This document shows positions 54,001 through 64,000 of a stretch of DNA of 64,000 nucleotides, piece after piece. This stretch comes from Luteimonas wenzhouensis. Its GTDB lineage: Bacteria > Pseudomonadota > Gammaproteobacteria > Xanthomonadales > Xanthomonadaceae. The stretch spans positions 87,232 to 151,231 of the forward strand of contig NZ_VOHE01000004.1 of NCBI RefSeq assembly GCF_007859305.1, given 5' to 3'. The translations under genes were made by a program, and so were the position numbers. The stretch's first letter is position 1. The number at the start of each line of letters is the position of its first letter. Below the pieces are notes generated by a model. It was not told the origin of the DNA, ran no database searches, and saw only the letters and a list, made by a program, of their open reading frames with translations.

Positions 54001-55662
54001 TCAGTCGGCCGGGCGGGGTGCCGGATCGCAGGTGCCTGCGGGTGGCCGGTGGCGCAGGACCCGGCCGGGCAGGGCGTCCGCCGCCGCCTGGCCCTGCTCG
54101 ATCACCGCGGTGCCGTTGACCCAGAGATACTCCACCCCCTCCGACAGCAGCGCCGGTTCGACATAGGTCGCCGCGGGCGCATAGCGCCCGGGATCAAACG
54201 CCACCACGTCGGCGAAATAGCCCGGGCGCAGCTCGCCGCGGTCTTCCAGCCCGAAGGTGGCCGCGGTCAGGCCGGTGGAACGGTGGATGAAGGCCTGCAG
54301 GTCGATCACGCCTTCCCCGACCACGTAGCGCGCGTATTTCTCCGGGAAGCTCGCGTACTGGCGCGGATGGCCGTCGCCGCCATCGGAGGCCGTCAATACC
54401 CACGGCTGGCGCATGAACGCCACCACGTCGTCGGGGTGCATGTTGAACGAGGCGACCTTGCGCGGCGGGCCGGCATCATCTGTCCCGTCGGTGCGGATGA
54501 TCCTCAGCGCCGCATCCACCGGATCCACTTGCCACTCCGTCGCCATGTCCGCGACCGTCCTGCCGGACCACGGCCAGCCGTCGCCGATCATCAGCAGCGA
54601 GTCCGCGCCGCCGCGCCTGCGCAGATTCTCCTCCATTTCCGCCCGGATCCGTGCGCTCGTGGCCGGATCTTCCAGGCGCGCCAGCAGCGCTGCGCGGCCA
54701 CCGTCCTGGGCCCAGCGCGGCAGCAGCGCCGCGTCCAGCCCCGTGCCCGAGGCCAGCCAGGGATACTGGTCGGCGGTGACCTGCAGACCGTCCGCACGGG
54801 CGCGCTCGATCCGCTCGATGATCCGCCCGGCGCTGCCGTGCACGTCCGTGCCCAGGGCCTTGATGTGGGCGATGTGGACCGGGATCCGTGCCCGCCGCCC
54901 GACTTCCAGCGCCTCCTCGACCGATTCGACCAGGCCGATCGAGTAGCTGGATTCGTCGCGCTGGTGGGTGTCGTACACGCCTCCGCGGATCGCCGCCTCC
55001 TCGGCCAGCGCCACCACCTCGTCCGTGTCCGCGAAGCTCTGCGGCGCGTAGAACAGCCCGGTCGACAGGCCGATGGCGCCCTGGCACATCGCCGCTGCGA
55101 CCATCTCGCGCATCTGCTGCAATTCGCCGGGGTCGGGCGCGCGCGCCTCGTCGCCGAGTACCCGGCGCCTGACCGGGCCCAGGCCGACGTAGGCCGCCAC
55201 ATTGGTCCCCACGCCGTTGGTTTCGAACCACGCCGCCTGCTCGGCGATGTCCGGGGTGCCGCCGCCGTCGATCCCGATGAAGATCGTGCTGACCCCCTGG
55301 TGCAGCCACGGCAGGTTGCGCCGGACCGCCGCCTCCGGGGAGCGGATATAGGTGTTGGGATGGGTGTGCGGGTCGATGAAGCCCGGCGCCACGATCAGCC
55401 CCTGCGCGTCGACCGTGCGCGCGGCCCGGTAGCGCCCGGCCAGGTCCGGAGCCACCTCGACGATCCTGTCGCCGGCGATCGCGACGTCCGCCGGACGCCC
55501 GGGGCTGTCGCTGCCATCGAAGACGGTGCCGCCGACGATGAGAACGTCCACGGTCTCGTCGGCGGCTTCGGGCCGGGTTCCGGAACAGGCCGCGAGCAGC
55601 TGCGTGGCCATCAGCGCGATGGCGAACCCGGTGAGCCGGGCCGGGTGACGTGACAGGGACAT
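54001..55662 (-). CDS. N-acyl-D-amino-acid deacylase family amidohydrolase, lipoprotein
   Basis: 553 residues. The signal ends in lipobox LLAACSG, so it should sit in the periplasm on a lipid anchor. Family blocks are DVLIVGGTVFDGSDSPGRPA, VAPGFIDPHTHPN (metal HxH), TGLFYAPQSFADTDEVV, YDTHQRDESSYSIGLVESVEE, VHIAHIKALG (His) and VLTASDGGDGHPRQYASFPE (catalytic Asp). Relatives cleave N-acyl-D-amino acids, D-glutamate derivatives or dipeptides. It is co-transcribed with gltS and divergent from maeB; together with the DadA-like enzyme it gives the island its D-amino-acid theme. Confidence 0.88.
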   Translation of the reverse strand: MSLSRHPARLTGFAIALMATQLLAACSGTRPEAADETVDVLIVGGTVFDGSDSPGRPADVAIAGDRIVEVAPDLAGRYRAARTVDAQGLIVAPGFIDPHTHPNTYIRSPEAAVRRNLPWLHQGVSTIFIGIDGGGTPDIAEQAAWFETNGVGTNVAAYVGLGPVRRRVLGDEARAPDPGELQQMREMVAAAMCQGAIGLSTGLFYAPQSFADTDEVVALAEEAAIRGGVYDTHQRDESSYSIGLVESVEEALEVGRRARIPVHIAHIKALGTDVHGSAGRIIERIERARADGLQVTADQYPWLASGTGLDAALLPRWAQDGGRAALLARLEDPATSARIRAEMEENLRRRGGADSLLMIGDGWPWSGRTVADMATEWQVDPVDAALRIIRTDGTDDAGPPRKVASFNMHPDDVVAFMRQPWVLTASDGGDGHPRQYASFPEKYARYVVGEGVIDLQAFIHRSTGLTAATFGLEDRGELRPGYFADVVAFDPGRYAPAATYVEPALLSEGVEYLWVNGTAVIEQGQAAADALPGRVLRHRPPAGTCDPAPRPAD

Positions 55663-55775
55663 GGATGACCTCGCTGTTCCGACGGTGGGCCGCCGCCCGC
55701 GCCCGTGCTGCGGACGGCGATTGTCCATCTTCACGGCTGCCGCAGGGCTTGGCCATTGAAATTGGGCCGGTCGCG

Positions 55776-55792
55776 CATAGCCCCGGGTTATG
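55776..55792. promoter_or_regulatory. Palindrome in the deacylase/maeB divergent region
   Basis: CATAGCCC-C-GGGTTATG pairs at seven of eight bases and contains ATA-N9-TAT, a LysR-type geometry. Related sites lie before the island TonB receptor and before ggt. Confidence 0.4.
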
Positions 55793-55835
55793 CACGGCGC
55801 ACCGGGCCGCTGGCGTGCGCGGTATCCGGACCGGC

Positions 55836-55841
55836 TAGAAT
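55836..55841 (+). promoter_or_regulatory. Candidate -10 box of maeB
   Basis: TAGAAT 28 bases before the maeB start; same hexamer as before rsgA and aceE. No strong -35. Confidence 0.35.
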
Positions 55842-55869
55842 CAGGGCCCCTGCAGCAGGCCACAGCGCG

Positions 55870-58188
<2,319 letters not shown>

Positions 58189-58220
58189 CCCGTCGCGGCC
58201 CCAACGCATGCCGGCAGTGG

Positions 58221-58515
58221 CTCCCTCCCCCGCGCGCGGGGAAGGGCTGGAGTTTCGCTGCCCGGCGGTGTGGCTAGCGCACTCCCTCCCCCGCTTGCGG
58301 GGGAGGGCTGGGGTGGGGGCAACCGCCGTCCCGCGAGCATGCCGGCCGTATCCGTCTGCCTTCCAGGCTGCCCCCATCCCGACCTTCCCCCGCAAGCGGG
58401 GGAAGGGGCACGGCCTCCCACTCCTCCCCCGCGCGCGGGGGAAGGGGCACGGCCTCTCCCTCCCCGCTGCGGGGGAAGGAGCCATGACGTCCGTTCTCCC
58501 GCAAACGAGGGAAGA
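58221..58515. repeat. Cluster of six palindromic C/G-rich repeats
   Basis: Variants of CTCCCCCGC-N-GCGGGGGAGG recur at about 58221-58250, 58282-58320, 58371-58410, 58421-58450, 58455-58480 and 58490-58515, some followed by GGGCTGGGG or GGGGCACGG. The third unit is inverted relative to the second. Each can fold as a hairpin. The block fills the gap between maeB and the convergent receiver gene and probably ends transcription from both sides. No gene is seen in it. Confidence 0.8.
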
Positions 58516-58533
58516 CGCTACGGCCCCGGCGGC

Positions 58534-58935
58534 TCAGCCCCGGCCTTCGACCCCGGCCATCAACCGCGCCAGCAGCGGTGCCAGCGCGTCCAGGTCGTCC
58601 TTGAGCAACAGGCCGTCGGCCTGCGGCGGGCGCTCGCCCGGAGCGAGGCCGCCGGTGACGAACACGAACGGCATCGCCGCGTCATGGGCGCGCGCCAGCG
58701 CCAGCGCCTGTGCGCCCGAGAAGCCGGGCAGGTTCACGTCCGACACCACCCCCTGCGGCGCGAACTCCGCCAGCGCCCGCACCATCTCCGCCGCGGTGCA
58801 GGCGCGCCGGCATTCCACCTCCAGCCCGGCCTTGCGCAGCGCCCACTCGGCCAGCTCCGCGTCGTCCTGCGAATCGTCCACCAGCAGCACGCGCCACACG
58901 GGGCGGTGCACGGCGCGCGACGCCGGCGCGGCCAT
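58534..58935 (-). CDS. Single-domain response regulator (receiver only), second
   Basis: 133 residues, one CheY-like domain: acidic pair in VLLVDDSQDDAELAEWAL, candidate acceptor Asp in QGVVSDVNLPGFSG, Thr/Ser switch in FVFVTGG and Lys in GLLLKDDLDAL. There is no output domain. It is the last gene of the kinase-receiver-receiver set, starting seven bases after the first receiver gene, and may compete for or store phosphate from the kinase. Confidence 0.88.
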   Translation of the reverse strand: MAAPASRAVHRPVWRVLLVDDSQDDAELAEWALRKAGLEVECRRACTAAEMVRALAEFAPQGVVSDVNLPGFSGAQALALARAHDAAMPFVFVTGGLAPGERPPQADGLLLKDDLDALAPLLARLMAGVEGRG

Positions 58936-58941
58936 CGCCGC

Positions 58942-59382
58942 TCACCCCTTCCTTGGCGGTTCGTTGAGCACCGCCCAGAACCGCCCGAGCGTGCGCACCG
59001 CGTCGAAGAACTGGTCCACGTCCACCGGCTTGACCACGTAGGCGTTCACGCCCAGGTCCCAGCTGCGGGCCAGGTCGCTTTCCTCGCGCGAGGACGACAG
59101 CACCACGATCGGCAGCGATTTGAAGCGGTCGGTCTTGCGGATCTCGGTCAGCACTTCCAGCCCGTCCATGCGCGGCATCTTGATGTCCAGCAGCAGCACC
59201 GCCAGGTCCTCGTCCGGACGGTCCTTCCAGCGACCGCGGCACAGCAGGTAGTCCAGCGCCTCCACGCCGTCCTCGACGTGCACGATCGGGTTGCACAGGT
59301 TGGCCTCGCGCAGCGCGTCGATCGCCATCTCCGCGTCGTGGGGGCTGTCCTCGGCCAGCAGGATGGTTCGCAGTTCGCTCAT
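58942..59382 (-). CDS. Single-domain response regulator, Rcp1-like, first
   Basis: 146 residues from ATG 59382. The receiver domain has TILLAEDSPHDAEMAIDAL, acceptor Asp in AVLLLDIKMPRMDG, Ser in IVVLSSSREESD and YVVKPVDVDQFFDAV. The extended loop LLCRGRWKDRPDEDL is characteristic of Rcp1-type receivers that partner phytochrome-like kinases. Start and kinase stop share one base (TGATG), so it is translated with the kinase, its likely phosphodonor. GTG 59385 is an alternative start. Confidence 0.92.
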   Translation of the reverse strand: MSELRTILLAEDSPHDAEMAIDALREANLCNPIVHVEDGVEALDYLLCRGRWKDRPDEDLAVLLLDIKMPRMDGLEVLTEIRKTDRFKSLPIVVLSSSREESDLARSWDLGVNAYVVKPVDVDQFFDAVRTLGRFWAVLNEPPRKG

Positions 59383-61193
59383 CACGTGGTCTCTTGGTTG
59401 TCAGGCAGGTCGCCCGCCGGCGGAAGGGTGAAGCGGAAGGTGGCGCCCTCCCCGGGGCGGGAGTGGGCCTCGATGCGGCCGCCGTGGCGGGTCAGCACCC
59501 GGCGCACGCTGGCCAGCCCGATGCCGGTGCCGGGGAACTCGCTGGCCGGGTGCAGGCGCTGGAACACGCCGAACAGCTTGCCGGCGTACTGCATGTCGAA
59601 ACCGGCGCCGTTGTCGCGCACCTCGAACTGGTGCGAGCCGTCGGACAGCAGGTGGTAATCCACCTCGATCCTGGCCGGCTCGCTGCCGCGGCTGTACTTG
59701 ACCGCGTTGCCGAGCAGGTTGAGCCACACCTGGCGCAGCATGTTCTCGTCGCCCACCACCACCGGCAGCGGCGCGATCGACCACTCCACCGCGTGCCCGG
59801 GCGCCTCGCTGGCGTTGTTGGCGTCGAGCATCGCCCGGGTCTCGGCCACCAGCGTCTGCATGTCCACCACCTGCAGCCGCAGCGCGCTGCGGCCCAGGCG
59901 CGAATACACCAGCAGCTCGTCGATCAGCGTCGACATCCGCCGCGCCGAGGACACCATCACCTCCAGGTAGTGGCGGCCCTTGTCGTCCAGCCCGTCGCCC
60001 AAGTGGCGGGCGAGCTTGTCGCCGAAGCCGGCGATGTGGCGCAGCGGCGCGCGCAGGTCGTGCGAGACCGAGTAGCTGAACGCCTCCAGCTCGCGGTTCA
60101 CGTCCGAGACCTGCTCGATCTTGCCCTCCAGCTGGCGGTTGAGCTCGCGGATCCGGCGGTCGCTGGCCTTCTGCACGCTGATGTCGCTGGCGGTGACCAG
60201 GGCTGCGCTGCCGTCGCCGTCGGGCAGCGGCATGCGTCGGGCGTTGATCACCATCGTGCGTTCGACGCCGTCGGCAGTGCGCTGCACCTGTTCGTGGTCC
60301 CAGAGCTCGCGGCCGCGGCCGAGCACGTCGGCCAGCCGCCGCAGGGTCAGCTCGTCGTCCCAGGCGCCGCCGCCGATGTCCTTGAGCAGCGCGCCGCGCG
60401 GATCGTCCCCCACCCCATACAGCTCGGCGAACGCCGCGTTGTGCATCACCACCCGCTGCTCGCCGTCGAGCAGCACGATCGGCTCGCGCACCGTGTCCAG
60501 CGCCACCCGCGCCCGCGCGCTGGCGCGCTGGGCGTCGTCCTCGGCGCGCAGCCGGTGCGAGACCTGGCGCGCGGCGTACAGCAGCAGGCCGCCGAGCAGC
60601 AGCAGCTGGCCCACCATCGCCACCCAGGTGGCCACCCGTGCGCGCCGCTCCTGGCGCTGCGCGCGCGCCTGACGCTCGGCCAGCAGCCGCTCCTCCTCGG
60701 ACACGATCTCGTCCACCAGGTTGTGGATCGGGTAGCGCGCCACCATGGCGTCGATGTCGGCCACGGTCACGTCGTCGGCGCCGGCCTCGATGATCCGGTC
60801 GGCGTGCGCCTTGCGCAGCAGCACGTTGGTCTGCAGCGAGCCGATGCGCACCTGCTGCGTGGGGTTGTCGCGGGTGAGTTCCTGCAGCCGCTCCAGGGTG
60901 GGGATCAGGCGCTCGCGGCTTTGCCCCACGCGCGAACGCAGCAGCTCGTTGTCCACGCCGGCCGCGATCGACAGCGCGCCCGACTCCATGTTGCGCATGT
61001 CGCCGGCCAGCGCGTGCACGGTGGCGGCGGTTTCGTGGGTGTGCGCCACCATGTTCCAGGCCGCATTGGTGTTGTGCGCGGCCTGGCGCAGCAGCAGGAA
61101 GGGCGTGACCACGATCAGCACCACCGCCAGGCCGAGCGCGGGCAGGCGCCAGTTCGACAGCGGTTGCGGGAGGGCGGTGGCGGGGTGGGGCAT
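59382..61193 (-). CDS. Membrane sensor histidine kinase (CHASE3-like, PAS)
   Basis: 603 residues. The first helix (LGLAVVLIVVTPFLLLR) and second helix (VATWVAMVGQLLLLGGLLLY) frame a periplasmic helical domain of CHASE3 type (residues 40-180). A PAS domain follows (REPIVLLDGEQRVVMHNAAF), then a coiled coil, a HisKA domain with FSYSVSHDLRAPLRHIAGF (phospho-His) and HATPase blocks WLNLLGNAVKYS (N), VRDNGAGFDMQYAGKLFGVF (G1/F) and GTGIGLASVRRVL (G2). The subfamily resembles phytochrome-type kinases, but no photoreceptor domain is present. I chose ATG 61193; a GTG at 61235 adds a charged stretch. It is coupled to the two receivers downstream. Confidence 0.9.
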   Translation of the reverse strand: MPHPATALPQPLSNWRLPALGLAVVLIVVTPFLLLRQAAHNTNAAWNMVAHTHETAATVHALAGDMRNMESGALSIAAGVDNELLRSRVGQSRERLIPTLERLQELTRDNPTQQVRIGSLQTNVLLRKAHADRIIEAGADDVTVADIDAMVARYPIHNLVDEIVSEEERLLAERQARAQRQERRARVATWVAMVGQLLLLGGLLLYAARQVSHRLRAEDDAQRASARARVALDTVREPIVLLDGEQRVVMHNAAFAELYGVGDDPRGALLKDIGGGAWDDELTLRRLADVLGRGRELWDHEQVQRTADGVERTMVINARRMPLPDGDGSAALVTASDISVQKASDRRIRELNRQLEGKIEQVSDVNRELEAFSYSVSHDLRAPLRHIAGFGDKLARHLGDGLDDKGRHYLEVMVSSARRMSTLIDELLVYSRLGRSALRLQVVDMQTLVAETRAMLDANNASEAPGHAVEWSIAPLPVVVGDENMLRQVWLNLLGNAVKYSRGSEPARIEVDYHLLSDGSHQFEVRDNGAGFDMQYAGKLFGVFQRLHPASEFPGTGIGLASVRRVLTRHGGRIEAHSRPGEGATFRFTLPPAGDLPDNQETT

Positions 61194-61669
61194 CGAGGCG
61201 TTTCGGGACCGGTCGGACACGGGAATCCGGGACACCGGCCACGGCGCCTCACTCCCCTGCGATGGCGATCATTGCCGACACGGTCCCGGAGGGCAAACTG
61301 CCCTGGGGCTGGCGCGGACGCATGGGCGCCCGCCCGGAAAACGGCGCATGCTGACCGAGCCCGCGTGCACATGGTGCGAAGACGGGCTGCGCGCAGGTGC
61401 GGCGGGGGTAGGCGCAGGGTCGGCGTGGTGGGGTGCGCGCGGGCGGTGGTGGCCCGGGGAGTTCCGTCTGCAACTTCCGGGTCGGGCTGCCGTGCGCGCG
61501 ACGCTGTGTTGCAGCCGCCGGGCGCGCGCCGCAGTGCGCAACCGCATGGTGCGCCGCCCGCCCGTCGCCGTCGCGCCACGGCCGTCCGGACAGGCGCGCC
61601 TGCTAGAATCGTTGGGCTGAATATCCCCCGGACACAGGACGCGGCCAGCGGGCCGCGGCGGAGCAAGCG
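61194..61669. other. Gene-free divergent region between kinase and aceE
   Basis: 476 bases with no recognisable gene; open frames on both strands are Arg/Ala-rich artefacts of GC content. It must contain control signals for both neighbours, but only the aceE-side TAGAAT box near its right end could be picked out. Confidence 0.5.
61604..61609 (+). promoter_or_regulatory. Candidate -10 box of aceE
   Basis: TAGAAT 60 bases before the aceE start, with leader sequence between; no good -35. Confidence 0.35.

Positions 61670-64000
<2,331 letters not shown>

Noticed and set aside
61236-61669. Small open frames in the aceE upstream region as genes
   Set aside because: Arg/Ala/Pro-rich, no ribosome-binding sites, no hydrophobic core or known motif.

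Overview
The window is very GC-rich, tightly packed chromosomal DNA whose gene content and order point to a gammaproteobacterium of the Xanthomonadaceae/Lysobacteraceae (Lysobacter/Luteimonas type). The signs are a run of cytochrome c4, two DsbA-like oxidoreductases and an EEP-family hydrolase next to the GTPase gene engB; a plant-type glutamate-cysteine ligase; large TonB-dependent receptors; TAGAAT/CATAAT boxes just upstream of several genes; and a type IV secretion effector with a Xanthomonas-like C-terminal signal. These assignments come from reading the sequence; no database search was run.

Layout. 1-745: N-terminus of a BapA-like repeat adhesin running off the left edge. 1150-4493: plsB with an overlapping but truncated response regulator, abutting the remnant of an oppositely oriented membrane gene. 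4719-20754: housekeeping and envelope genes (TonB receptor, EEP hydrolase, two DsbA paralogues, cytochrome c4, engB, a P-type ATPase, a periplasmic GH13 amylase, gshA, ppc). 20823-25113: an accessory toxin locus with a zincin-like effector carrying an XVIPCD-like secretion domain, an overlapping immunity lipoprotein gene, and two further tandem immunity copies separated by effector debris. 25324-28636: gst, a DUF4326 remnant fused in frame to frmR, then frmA and frmB for glutathione-dependent formaldehyde detoxification. 28726-42760: soluble chemoreceptor, DegV protein, a pair of amidohydrolases, a three-domain glutaredoxin, polysaccharide deacetylase, a translationally coupled aminotransferase/SGNH hydrolase/methyltransferase set, and rsgA.

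42765-55662 looks like a catabolic island. It holds a LysR regulator, a DadA-like D-amino-acid dehydrogenase, secreted gamma-glutamyltransferase, the 3' stub of a lost TonB receptor, two secreted beta-lactamase-fold serine hydrolases around an intact TonB receptor, the glutamate transporter GltS, and an N-acyl-D-amino-acid deacylase lipoprotein. Read together they suggest capture and breakdown of D-amino-acid- or gamma-glutamyl-containing peptides (peptidoglycan fragments or poly-gamma-glutamate). Paired GGNTATG/CATANCC half-sites occur in three intergenic gaps of this island.

55870-64000 returns to core metabolism and signalling: maeB, a patch of palindromic repeats, a CHASE3-like/PAS histidine kinase with two single-domain receivers, and aceE running off the right edge. 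No rRNA, tRNA, CRISPR array or intact insertion sequence was seen.
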